Source: Leidyana gryllorum EB-2025a (Eukaryota > Apicomplexa). From it: 64,000 bases of DNA. Shown piece by piece: positions 12,001-23,138 of the stretch. How positions within the stretch are numbered: the first letter of the stretch is position 1; each line of letters starts with the position of its first letter. Where the stretch lies: the NCBI GenBank assembly GCA_048772705.1, contig JBLWGC010000133.1:62001-126000 (forward strand). The letters run 5' to 3'. The position numbers were made by a program, and so were the translations under genes. The notes below the pieces were generated by a model that had not been told where the DNA came from, made no database searches, and worked only from the letters and a program-made list of their open reading frames with translations.

Positions 12001-12280
12001 GTCGACATATTGAACCTCTGCTTCCCCATTGAGAGCAGCAACTACATTAAGGAGAGCCTGTCGGAGGGAAGCGGAGGTGGGCGAGGGAGGAGAAGGAATG
12101 CCATTGTTGGAGGGTTGGTAGCTCGATGCCTGAATAGCGGCTAACTCAGCTATGAGGGGTCCAGGATTAGCTTGAAGGTCTTCGAAAGTGCGTGGAGGAG
12201 TTTGCACTCCGCTGAACTGTCATTTGTATTTAACATACTGAAGGGTACTTTACCTGCTCGTCAGACTTGAAGGAATACAT
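9087..12280 (-). CDS. CENPC: Inner kinetochore protein CENP-C (Mif2-type) with CENP-C motif and cupin domain
   Basis: Links CENP-A nucleosomes to the kinetochore. Exon 1 (ATG 12280, MYSFKSDEQ) joins over a 37-nt intron (12253-12217) to FSGVQTPPRTFEDLQ; another 37-nt intron follows ...EEVSL near 11645. The middle is long, charged, Pro-rich and disordered with basic patches, typical of the family. At about 10152-10080 is a CENP-C-motif-like segment, RPQRVRIAPLKWWENEHIEY. The C-terminus (after introns of 51, 54 and 54 nt between about 9640 and 9360) is a cupin fold: VRLILQLGGGARMN, HFCIYMVSGEVRLN, KLGDQLIIPPAVSYDI, SASLLVLILQ, ending at 9087. Cupin dimerises CENP-C in other eukaryotes. About 985 aa. 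The last three introns are multiples of three without stops, so they look like coding sequence in a plain ORF. Confidence 0.85.
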
Positions 12281-12346
12281 TCTACAGTAGCATTAAGGTG
12301 GAGCGTTTTTGAGGTTGTTGGACCTTTTCCCTACTAAACAACTCAT

Positions 12347-14198
12347 CTAGTGCGGAATCAGCTTGCCTATAACGACTACAGCGGTGCCTGTGTACCCAAT
12401 CTGGAAACAAGAATGTTTGTCTGGGAGGGGGGGAACTTTCGAAGCGCTCACCACACCAACAATCCACAGAAGTGCGGTGGTATATCGAAAATCCAATCGA
12501 CTCCACTTTGAGAACTTTTCGTCAGGGTATGCTGGTATGCTGGCAGAGGAATACGTTGGTGTCGAAGAGGTTGTGGATGTCAAAGAGCTGGAACTTTGAG
12601 CTTTCATGAGTATTGCTTTGCCATCCAGCCTTCGGGTTGTGTAACGACTTCTGAGAAGGGCAGGCAACGCACACATCAAAGTCGTAGTGCCGATTCCTCC
12701 AACTATCGACAATAAAGTCGCCACCTACGGGAGAGGGGATTGTAAATCTGAGGGGGGACAGGCGACCCCACCTGGTTAGTCACTAGAGCGCACAGTGTTG
12801 AAACGCCAATCAGGATGACAGTGGCCAAGGTTAGAGTGTGTCGGTGGATTTCAATTGACGCAAAACAGCCCGAACCTCGTTTACGGCGCCATAGTTCGAC
12901 CATGGAGGTCGAAATCGCGATGAATTGGTATGGAGCCACAGCTAACTGTCAGAAAGGAGACATGCCACACACACGAAGTCCGCGCAAATCTGATTGAACT
13001 CACCAAGGTGATAGAGAGTACGATCCGGAGGATCAGAACCGGTGGGGCATCGACTGGCAGATCCATTGTGAAGTTTTGGCTGACGTTTCGGACATCTTGA
13101 AGATTCCCGACAACGACGCAGCCTGCTATTGATACCAACAAATAGAATATTAATAAGCCACCATGTGACAATGTGAGGCTGGAAATGAGGCATTGGCGGC
13201 TCATTCGGGGAGAATCCTTGATCAATGGGATAACATTGGAGTGCATCATTGTTGCGAACAAGAAGATGTTTAACGCCTCGACCAGGCGAAATGTCGGTTT
13301 GACCTCCAAGAGCGCCCAGAAGGTCAGTTTGGCCGAGTCCCAAGAACTATAGGTGAACATCTGCAGGAGTGAGTGATTTTGAATGAAAATGGTGGATGTG
13401 GGGCTGCCATCGGTCAGAGTTCAGGAACTCACCATATAGCAAATGCAAAGGAAAGCACAGGTTAGGCCAACCACTGGGATGGCCGAGAGCCATGCGATGG
13501 CTGACAAGTCGCATATTGAACATAAGAAAGTACAGAGGCAGCCGGAAACCACCACAATGGCGGTACGGCTAAATATGATTCGTGTCAATGTATCAGAGAT
13601 CCACATGTGAGCGAGATTTCGAAGTGGTGGTCCAGCAAAGTCAGCCAGAAAGATCTGCGGATGTATTGGGTATGAACGACAGTTCCGCATACTCGCGAGC
13701 TCGCTCACCAGAAAGGAGATTGCTACTCCAAACCCATTGAATATTATAATTCCTTCACAGATCTCAGCCCATCGTCTTCCCAGAACTCTACGTACCAAAT
13801 CCGGCAGCGTGGCTGATTGAACTGTTTGAGGAGTGCCAAGCTTCGCTACTTACTTGGACATGTTGAGGGGAGTGCGCGATCGGTCCAGGATTTGGCATCG
13901 ATCTTGGCTTGAGCTAGAATTAGTGCGGCTCGCGCACTGAGCCAAGTGGACATCACCAGAAAGGCCAATGCGACGGGTGCTCCTGATTTGGGGGATGGAA
14001 AAGTGCTCTGGACCTCAAAGTTGGCTCACCTGCTCGGGAGGTCGCATAGGGTAGTGTGAGGAAGCCCGGTCCGATTGCCGATAGAGCAAAGTGTAATGCC
14101 AGGGAGGGGATGGTCTGAGGTTCATTGACAGGTTTCTTTGATTGCTGTCCGCCTGGGCGATCAGCCACCCCATCCAGGATTTGTACGTAGTTGTCCAT
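12347..14198 (-). CDS. AAAP-family amino-acid transporter
   Basis: Polytopic transporter of the amino acid/auxin permease type (SLC32/36/38-like), predicted to move amino acids across the plasma or vacuolar membrane. ATG 14198; a soluble N-terminus leads to PSLALHFALSAIGPGFLTLPYA, the family's first helix with its helix-breaking Gly/Pro. Exons continue through further hydrophobic stretches (VALAFLVMSTWLSARAALIL, IIIFNGFGVAISFLVSEL, AIAWLSAIPVVGLTCAFLCI, a segment with FLFATMMHSNVIPLI, VILIGVSTLCALVTNQVG, LLSIVGGIGTTTLMCALPAL, ALLWIVGV) broken by short introns. The last intron (51 nt, near 12467-12417) precedes IGYTGTAVVVIGKLIPH. Substrate cannot be told. The spacer to CENP-C is 66 bp. Confidence 0.8.
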
Positions 14199-14251
14199 AA
14201 AGGAGGCGACTATAGACTAACGGGCGTGTAGTTTTCTCTATACTCAGAAAT

Positions 14252-15867
14252 CTAATGGCCGGGCGGTCTCATGGATCCTCGAGGCTGCAGCTGTTGGCCC
14301 TCCACCCGAGTCGGACTGGCCAAAGCGTTTTCTCGTACAGCATCGCGAGAGTATGGGGTCGCCTGTTGCGACACGCCGAACAGTCGCTTAAGCCGTTCCC
14401 CGTAAGCTCTCCACAGGATGTAGAGCATTCCCAGCACAGTCAACACACAGCAAACAGCCACTATTGCGGCCATCACGCCGTTGACCTTCCATTCTGAATA
14501 AACTACATCTTCTTCCACGTCTTGTAACTCCAGGTCGTCAGCTGGAACACACATCGGCTCGGCTCGGCTCTGTCTCGGTCAGGAGGGCACTTACCTCGTG
14601 TATAGCCGCACTGTTTCGGCATATAGTACGCTACGTAGAAGGCAGGGTCGTTCGCGGTTTCATCGTAGACATTGTCTGCTGATGTGCAGCCATTAGGTGC
14701 CAGAGTCCAAATATAGGCCATCTCCCCATTAGGCCACGCCTCATCCACCACCGCCCGCAACAGCACCAACACACCGGGTTGATTCACCACCATTGGGAAG
14801 AACGCTGGTTTCATACATTGTGACTTGAGGTTGAGTCGAGTGACGCCGTGGGAGTGAGGCAGAAACTCGTTCGGAGCCTGGAGTGTGGATGGGGGCGGCC
14901 ATTCATTTGGGGGACGACGCACCAGTTGATGGACTTCGAGGGTCGCACTCGTTAGCGGGAGGGCTGAATCAGACGAATTGCTCCAAGCGATAATGTCGAT
15001 GGTGTGCGGGGCGGTTGCTCCGCTCGATGATTGTTGCTCCACAAAGTACTTCCCGTCCTTGAACATCAGATCGACTGAGCGCTGTGACATCCCCTAAATG
15101 GTGGAACACTGTGTTAGCAACAGCCAGAGGTCTCGCATCCGCCCCCCCCCCCATCTTCACACACCTGCACAAACACGAATGGAGGTCCCTCGTCGAATTG
15201 GAAATGTTCAGTGTTGCCGTGGAAATACGGGGGCGGGAACACGACTTCCGTTCGTTCGGCTGCCTCAATCTCCATTGCTGTCAGATAGTAGTAGTGTTGA
15301 AGGTGGCGTTGTCAGCCCACCAACGAGAGTGTTGCCCACACCATATGTGTAAGCTCCCGGGGAGACTACCTACACAGATATGCCCCGTCTTCCCCCGTGC
15401 GAGAGAATATTACCATCAAGAAGACGTCTGCGACCTCTTGAGACGTTGACGAAGTGCCCGGACCTGATAGAGTGAGCATCCGTTGTACCGAATTGAAGCT
15501 GAGGCAACAGATTCGAACCAACCTGAAGGATCATTGGTATCAGTTGCCCCGGTTGGCGCCCCTGTACTCGAGCGCGGGCAACTGGCGATGGTGCGTTGGA
15601 TGGTTAAGGTCTTCTTGTCAGTCCATTCGGTTCTCAATATATAGGAAGCTAAGGGTTTGGCCAGGCCTGCTACGACAACCTTTGTTGCTCCAATGGGTGT
15701 CAATACAGTCTGGCCTCCTTACAGGTCGAGGATCCTCGTCAAACGTTAGTACGTATGGCTCGAGGCCCACTAATCGGACTTGTACAATCCGAAGGGGATG
15801 CTTAGTTTGATTGACCGACGAAACTCTCTGCTCAGCTTACTTGGTTCAAAACACGAGAAGTACTCAT
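14252..15867 (-). CDS. Unknown single-pass membrane protein, C-terminal anchor
   Basis: Six or more exons that I could phase: MSTSRVLNQ (ATG 15867), a 40-nt intron, HPLRIVQVRLVGLEPYVLTF, then VVVAGLAKPLASYILRTEWT, PGTSSTSQEVADVFLM, VVSPGAYTY, AMEIEAAERTEVVFPPPYFH, and a long exon GMSQRSVDLMFKDGKYFVEQ... rich in beta-like segments and Cys. It ends with a single transmembrane helix (NGVMAAIVAVCCVLTVLGML) and a short basic tail, stop at 14252. The layout suggests a beta-rich ectodomain or cytosolic head with a C-terminal anchor. No signal peptide is visible at this start, so the 5' end may be incomplete. I do not recognise the family. Confidence 0.55.
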
Positions 15868-15877
15868 CTAGGAATTT
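15868..15877. promoter_or_regulatory. 10-bp gap between divergent start codons
   Basis: Only CTAGGAATTT separates the ATG of the leftward membrane-protein gene (15867) from that of VPS35 (15878). Any core promoter must overlap coding sequence of one or both genes, unless one start is wrong. Confidence 0.5.
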
Positions 15878-18800
15878 ATGCTGCGATCCGCGTACTCCTC
15901 GAGTGCTGGAGGGTCCTCTTCTGTACCCGGGTCGGAGGATGTACCTGCACTCGAACATTTGACGCAAAGCACATTGAATGGGGGTCCTGAAGCTGCAGCT
16001 CTGGTGGGATCATTGAGAGTCGAGGGAGAGAATGAAGCTATCTTTGTCGCCGCCAAAGAGGCCGGCTTCCACATGAGACGCTCCATAGTGAGTGGTGTGC
16101 GGGAAACGTGCATCCCTCCGATCGACCGACCTTTGACACACAGGAAGACGAGAATCTAAGAGAAGCTCTGAGACATGCGACAACGTTGTTGTGGGAGCTG
16201 AGAGTACCCAATCTGAGCCATCTGCACTACTTTGGGCTCTGTAAGTCGACGAGTTGAATTGAATCCCTCTCTCAAGTATCTCCTCTTCCTCTTCTCCTCC
16301 AGGGTGCGCCGTAGTAGCTGAACTGAGCAAACTGGACGCTTTCTTCGGCCAGCCCAACTTCCGGTTCGCGGGGCGCTTCCGCGATCTCTATGAGACTGTG
16401 CAGCACGCTGGTAACGCAGTTCCGAGGGCGTATTTGATGATTTTGGTCGGTGAGTCAGTCGACTTTCCTTTTCCGCCCACATATACATCTCCATCCCTCA
16501 CTCACAGCTAAACAGCTTGTTGGGTCCGGTGAAGAGCCAACGCACAATGTCCTCGCCGATCTGTTGCGGACAATGAAGATTGTACAGCACCCTTTGCGTG
16601 GACTCTACGTCAGACACTTTATGGTCAAGTTCCTTAGCGATCGCATAGCGGAAGCGGTAGCGCCTCTGAGTGCGAAACGCAAAAAGCTGTCCAAATCCCA
16701 ACCTCCTCCCGCTGACCATATTGGAACCGTACCGACCGAAGATGAAGCGACTACTCTGGCCACCTCGGCTCCGCCCGACATATCCTGTGACCCTCCCCAG
16801 AACGCCGCCGCCAAGTCAGAGGGCTTCGGAACTGAGCAGCAGCCGGCCTCACCACCAGCGACAGTGATCAAAGATCTCAGTTTACAGGATGCATTCGAGT
16901 TCTATATGGGTGTTATCGAAGCGGTCAACAAACTGCTCACCCGACTGGGATACCTTCAAGGCGGCGGACAAGGAGGCCGAGAGGCCCGCCGAGAACACGC
17001 CTTTGTTTTGAGGCTCACAGTCGAGAAGATGGCAGCCCTCCCGGGAATGAATCTCCAGTTCTTCAGTGACGTCGTCTGTCCCCGATATTTGGGGCTCATC
17101 GACACTTTACAAGACCCCCAATCTCAGGAACTGTTGTTCCAATGTCTCATCCAATGTGAGCGAGTGGTCGCCGTCTCCCGCACATCTCTGTGTCTCAGCA
17201 TTCCCCCCCGAGCTCTTGCTGATCCGGCTGGGCAACTTGGTAATGTGTATGTTTCAATCACGAATGCTGGGTGAGTCGGGGATGGAACACTTTGCTGAAT
17301 GATCCGCCCGCGCGTAATATCAGAACTCGACGGTCCTTTCAAAGAACTGAAGCTCCGATTCAGCAATATTGATGAACTGCTGGAGGGACGAGAGTGAGTC
17401 ATTCATTCTCGCCAACCCCAACTACGTTCCAAAAATCAGAGAGGAACTCGAACTCCCCCCCACCGCAATCTCAGTCATCACGGATCAAATGACCGATTTG
17501 GCAAACCAGGCAGTCAATGCTTTGGGCCAATACCTCAGTGATCTTTTGAGGTCCGAATGCATGGCCAGTGTAGTGGCCCCAGGTGATCGATCCCCTATGT
17601 GCTGCTGCTCTCTCTCCACACTCTGTTAACAGCGTTGGTGCGCCACTGGACCGTCTTAGTCAAGTGTATGGGGCTGGTGCTGCCGTTGTGCCTCCCGTCT
17701 CTCAAGATGATTGACCCCCTCCAGAATGTCCTGCGCCATTTCCGCGGAAATCTGCGCGAAATGCTCGACACTGATAACATTTCTGACGCAGCTTTAGATA
17801 TTGTCGATGCAGCCCGCACACCTCGTGATATGACTGATCTCATCACCACGTTGGGCGGTGTTCTTCGCACACTCGTAGCGCACCTGGGAGTTCAGCCTCC
17901 TGTCGCTGAGGTCGTGGCTGAAGTGTTCGGCCACACAAACGAGCCCGAGCACCGATCACAACGTAAGTCCAAAGCGTCAGAAGAGTCAATCTTCCTTCCA
18001 AAGTCGCCACGGCTATCCTGAAGGGTCTGAACAAGACCGAAATCAGAGGACTCGAGACTCCAGATTCCCTCGCCAATGTCCTGGCTATGGCGACACCGTG
18101 GGTTCAATCTCAGGAGGCGGTTCAGCAGCTCGCTGAACTGCCGCATCGCATCACCGGTGAGATCAAACAATGGCAGCCATCACTCAGCTGCTGCTCTCCG
18201 TCAGCTGCGGACGACTGTGATCTCACATTCACTCTGCTGGCATTGATCCGAGCTGCGTGTGATGACCTGCACGCCCACACAGTCAACGCTGCCCCGATTC
18301 TCGGGGCTCTGGTGGATCAGACCTGTGCTACGGCGCGCTCAGTGGGCCGCTTGGAGGCAACGGATTCCTTCTCCGGAGTGTTTAACTCTAAGAGACTGAT
18401 GCAGTTTGTCCACGGAGTGAGTTTGGTTCGCTTCACTTTGCGTCTTTGACTACGTTGGGCACAGTGCTGTACCGTCATGAAGACTTTGCACCCGAGTATG
18501 AGTTTCGGGATGTCTCTCTCGGCCGCAGCAACGGCTGACTTTCTGGATGGCATCCACAAGGCCAAAGGCGACGACTCTTACGAGGCGGCCACATACGAGT
18601 TTATCTCACTGGCCCTCGCTGTCTATGAGGAGACGTATGTGCATAGCCGAGATGAGTACAGCGGTAAGTGAAAGATATCTCGGCGGCGGCGGCGGTATGT
18701 CGGTCTCTCTCTTGTTAGGATTGATGCACCTCTCGGGCTTCCTGCATGACGAAGTGCGAGCAATGGGTACCGCGAATCTGAGTGACATGGCCGCCAGATT

Positions 18801-19255
18801 GTGTACTTACGCCACCAAACTGTTGAGACGGCAGGAGCAGTGTCGAGCAATTCTCAAGTGTTCACATCTCTTCTGGCGAGAACCTCATTTGGTGAGATAT
18901 GGGAGAGAGTGTATCATTTGCACTAAACCTTCCCCACAGCTCCGAGAAGGGCACAGAGTGATGGAATGTTTGCGGCGAGCACTGAGTATTGCGCGAACTG
19001 TCGCCGCGACGGGGCCTATGCACAAGGATTTGCTGATGGAAGTTTACTGGACGGGAAGGTACTTTGTTTCGCAAGGTGTAACTGAGGTGAGCTGAGAAGG
19101 AAAGATCCGTGGGGTGGGATATCGGTTTTAAGGTCGATGGGGCGCTGTTGGGTGAAATGCTGGAAGGATACGATGAGTTGAGAAAGGGTTCGGGGAGCTC
19201 GGGGTGGGTAGAGAAGACTTTGGTGGCTGTCGATGCTGGCATGAAAAAAGAATGA
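15878..19255 (+). CDS. VPS35: Retromer core subunit VPS35
   Basis: Scaffold of the retromer, which recycles cargo from endosomes. ATG 15878 leads to EGENEAIFVAAKEAGFHMRR and, across introns, AVVAELSKLDAFFGQPNFRF, LYETVQHAGNAVPRAYLMIL (the family's conserved N-terminal helices) and MKIVQHPLRGLYVRHF, a VPS35 hallmark. The C-terminal solenoid is equally clear: AATYEFISLALAVYEETY, AILKCSHLFWREPHL and EGHRVMECLRRALSIARTVA. The last intron after GVTE (about 19087-19131) leads to VDGALLGEMLEGYDELRKG and the stop at 19253-19255; the frame ending at 19095 is intron read-through. Odd: a roughly 60-80 residue Pro/Ala-rich insertion at about 16680-16870. The start faces a divergent ATG 10 bp away, and the next gene starts 4 nt after its stop. 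Confidence 0.9.
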
Positions 19256-19259
19256 TTGA

Positions 19260-22200
19260 ATGGTAGCGACGGCGAACCCCCGCGGTGGCGTTGACGACGA
19301 AAGCACCGCAACGAGCAGTGTACCGATTCCGGCAGATGTAGTGGGGCGTACGGCTGGCAGTACGACCAATCGATGGCTCAATACCTTCCGTAAAAAGGCC
19401 GGGCTCGACACCTCTCGCCAAAAGGTGTCCCCTCAGAATCTCTTCCTCTCACATTCTGACACTGGACTATCCGATTTCGGGGGAGAGGATCAACTACCCA
19501 TCATCAATGTCGAAGACTTTAGCAGACCCCCCACAGGGCTCCTCACATCGCAGGTCTCATGCGAAGAAGAACAAGGACACCTGCAGGATATCTTAGATGA
19601 GCTCAAGTACGTCACACCACACCCTCTCTTGTCCCCAGCGCTGCGACGAAAGCTGAACCCCCCCGAAAGCTGAACCCCTCCGAATGGTGAACTCCCCAGA
19701 AAGCTGAACCCCTCCGAATCCTAAACTCCCTCAACCCCAATCCTCCGCCACTCCCCCTTCGCGATATGACCGCTCGCTGCATCGTCGACCCCATTGCTGC
19801 AGGCAAATGGATGAATACTTTTCAAATGTGGACTTGGATCACGCGGGTGCCAAGTTACTCGACCGGTGAGGGGCAAATTGAAGTTGGATCCCACTCTCTC
19901 CTCCCCAGCGACAACATGGATTTTCTCTGTCAAGCGTCTTTGGATTGCCCCCACGTGCCGACATTTGCCAACATCTACGCCAACTTTAGTGCAGTTATGC
20001 CTCTGTAAGATGCCTTATTCTCTCAGTGAGCGTACGCCCCCTCCTCTGTATATCTCAGGCCGCGACAAGAAGTGGTCGAGCGAGATCGGGAGGCCGAGGA
20101 ACAGGCCATGCTGGCCGAGTTCCTGGCTGAGGCCAACGCGGAAGAGTCCGATCCCGACCCCGACCCGGAACCTGAAGACGCCATTGGAGTCGATCCAACC
20201 AACGAAGACGACTCTGATCAGCTTCTGGTTCAACAGGGTGTGGCTACGGAAGATGAGAATCCGCCATATGAGGAGGAGGAGGTTTGCTCGTCTCCGCTTG
20301 TCTCGTTCAACGAGACCCTCAGTACTCCCAAGTCAGAGACAGAGGACCATCAAAGTCATGTTGCCCCAAGCCCTCATCAGGAGGCAGTGGCCGTAATCCC
20401 CGCTACTGCTATCGCTCCTGAACAATTAGCTCAAGAAGATCAACCTGAACTTCCATCACCGATCCGCGAAGTATTACGAACTACCTCCTCCGCTCGACCC
20501 TCTACCTTGCCCCTCCCCCCTGAACAACAAGAGGTGGAGTCACTGCCACTCACCCAACCTCGCACAGAGGAAGCTCCCACTCCCTCACGAGACGGAAGCT
20601 CAAAACACGTCACTCTCTCACTCCCCCCCTCTCCGTCAGCTGACGAAGTTCCCTCACCTAGAAACATGATGGAGAAATCCCCGCCGCCAGCCATCTTATC
20701 CCGCGTCGAGGAACAATCAGAACACAGTGACAAATCCCCCACCGACGACAACAAATCCCCGACCGACAACACCACGCCATCGTCAGAACCACCCTCGGTG
20801 ACACCGGAAGCATCTGCTCCTTTGACCTCAGCCGAAGAGGAAAGTCGAGAGACACCCGTTGTCGAGGTGTCGGCAGTCCAAGTAGAGCCGTCTCCAGTCA
20901 GTGACACTCTCGCCGAGGCCAAAGAGTCTGTCGACCCAGTGGAGACGGCTGTCGAGCAACCCGAGACGGCTGTCGAGCAACCCGAGACGGCTGTCGAGCA
21001 ACCTGAGACGGCTGTCGAGCAACCAGAGACGGCTGCTGTCGAGCAACCCGAGACCGCGGCTGTCGAGCAACCCGAGACCGCGGCTGTCGAGCAACCCGAG
21101 ACCGCGGCTGTCGATGTACCGAGTTCGCCTGCTGAGCCTTTAGAATTGCCGGAAATGGCAGCAAACGTCGACGAGTCCACATCTCCTTCACTCAATGAAA
21201 ACGTGGTCGAGCCGGCCGGTGAGGAGAGTGAGCCTCCGGACCAGAATCCGCCACCAGAGCCACAAGCGTCTATACCCACCACCACCGTAGACGAGGTAAA
21301 AGACGCGACACCAGTGACTGTGATGCGATTCACTCAATCTATCTCCAACCCGCCGACCGCCGCGGCCACAGAAGAGTTTGACACCAAACAGGAATTGGAG
21401 CCGGTGTCGCCTCCTGGAGTGTCGCCGGCGTCTCCTTCGACTGCAGCACCACCTCCATCAGCCTCTCCACGTATGCGGGTTGAATTGAGAAAGTCTGACT
21501 CGGAAGGACTGATGATGACAGGAAGTGGAGAGTCTGGAGTGATTAGTAAAGCACCGCCATTGAGAATGGAGACAACTGGCGAAGACGAAAGCTGTATGAC
21601 GGAGCGGTCATTGGGGACTCCCATTCCACAGGGAGTGTCTATTCAGATTCCAGTGTATGAACCCGTTGTGGCGAGCACTCCGTCCGGCCACGGCGATAAG
21701 GTGCCGAGCCTGAGCTCGTTGACGATTTGTGGTTCGGTGTTGGCCGCTGCTGAGGCAGGATTTCACATTTCGTCTCCGCGATGGGGTCCGTCTCTGATAC
21801 ACTGTGACGAGAGCAGCGATGTTCAGAGGTTTTGTGTCCGAGTGCCTCTGGAGACCACTTTGGATGCGAGACAGTGCTGGTTTATGTCAGCTTTATTGGC
21901 AAATGAGCGGGACGTGGACATGGGGGATCGGGACGAGTCGCGATGGAGCGAGTTACATCAAATGCTCTCGGTGAAGATGTCTGTGGCCTACGGCGGTCTG
22001 GTTGAGGCCAAAACAGATCACACTCTGTCCCTTCGACGGCGTCACTCGTGTCCGTGCAACAGCGCATCCGTGATGGCTTGGGCGCATCAAGTGTTGCAGG
22101 TTGACGATGACGCTTTGCGGTCGCAGAAGAACGCCTTTTCGCGTCGTATCCGGACTCAAACCGAGAAATCTAATTGGAGAGATGGATTTGAGGCCCACCA

Positions 22201-23089
22201 TCGCGTCACATTCGGACAGTGGAGTCTGAAGCCGTAAGTGGCTGAGTTGCCTTTGAGGTAATGATCTAATGACACCTCTGCAGAAATCGATCTGATCCCT
22301 ACTCGCCGACGGCGGCGCAAAGTCCTCTGGATCAGGTCCAATTGAGACAGTGAGTTTGATTTATTCGTCGGATTGAAGGTGACATTGCGACAGAGGCGAG
22401 CGCCCAACTCGTTTGGATCACGCGGCGTATCACAAGGAAACCGAGAGGAAGTTCCAGGAACAGTTACAGGCGGTACGCCAGCGGATGAGATCATCGAGTT
22501 CCAGGCGGATGGGGTCCGCTACCAGGTGAGTGATGGAGGGTATCAGAACGTTGTTCACTTCGCTCAGGAGTCCGCCAGCGCCGCCAAAACAAGTCCAAAT
22601 GGCTCCGAGTGCCGCCAAGAAGGTGATTCCTGCGCCCGAAACTCCTGGCCCCACTACCACCAAGATATCGCGTGTTCAAGCACCAGAATTCAAAACATCG
22701 CCTTTGCCGCCCAAACGACTACCGCCAGCACGGCCTGATCCGAATGCGGCCCCCGCAGAGAAAGTGACAGACTTCCGTCACGTGTTGCGCAAGTGAGTAT
22801 CTGTTGGTCTGCGGCCATGTTTGTGTTGCCTCCTTTGCAGAACTGGTCGTCTGGAGAAGTTGGCGCAGCGGGGGGCGCCCAAAGCGCAAGACACCGGTCC
22901 CACGGGAGGGGCCATCTTAGAACATCGAGCCATGAAGCCTTCGGACGCGGTGAGAGGTTAAGGGTGGTTGGCTGTGTGATCATTGTTGGTCAGAGGAACA
23001 TGTTCGAACGGAAAGCTCGAGAGACTGAGGGAGACGAGCCTTCAGCAGAGTGGTTCCTGCGACAGGTTAGCAAGTATCAGAAGGCCTAA
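19260..23089 (+). CDS. Large disordered/coiled-coil protein, family unknown
   Basis: ATG 19260, only 4 nt after the VPS35 stop. Resolved exons: MVATANPRGG...LQDILDELK, a 196-nt intron (19607-19802) carrying a minisatellite, QMDEYFSNVDLDHAGAKLLD, NMDFLCQASLDCPHVPTF... then a huge exon (about 20071-22235) that is mostly Pro/Glu/Thr/Ser-rich, with about eight VEQPETA-type repeats (20940-21110), and turns globular near its end (CVRVPLETTLDARQCWFMSA, LHQMLSVKMSVAYGGLVEA). Five more small exons follow, each joined by a 40-50 nt intron with consistent phase, including a coiled-coil-like segment (HKETERKFQEQLQAVRQRM) and a C-terminus KPSDARNMFERKARE...RQVSKYQKA. About 1,100 aa. No known domain recognised. 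Confidence 0.65.
19645..19732 (+). repeat. Intronic minisatellite, about 17-nt unit
   Basis: About five imperfect copies of a unit close to CGAAAGCTGAACCCCTC lie inside the 196-nt intron (19607-19802) of the gene after VPS35. Most introns here are 35-60 nt, so the expansion probably accounts for this intron's size. Confidence 0.8.
20940..21110 (+). repeat. Coding repeat, VEQPETA units
   Basis: Tandem 21-24 nt units encode ETAVEQP and ETAAVEQP in the large disordered protein. Copies are near-identical at DNA level, including the third codon positions, so they expanded recently. The two unit lengths form two blocks. Confidence 0.9.
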
Positions 23090-23138
23090 GAGAAGTTTTT
23101 GGTTCTAAAGTTTCCCCTGGCTTGCACCTGCACCCCCC

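Noticed and set aside
15505-15530. GGTTCGAATC on the minus strand, resembling a tRNA B box
   Set aside because: The flanking bases do not form a T-arm stem, no A box or acceptor stem lies at the right distance, and the site sits in a well-phased intron of the membrane-protein gene.
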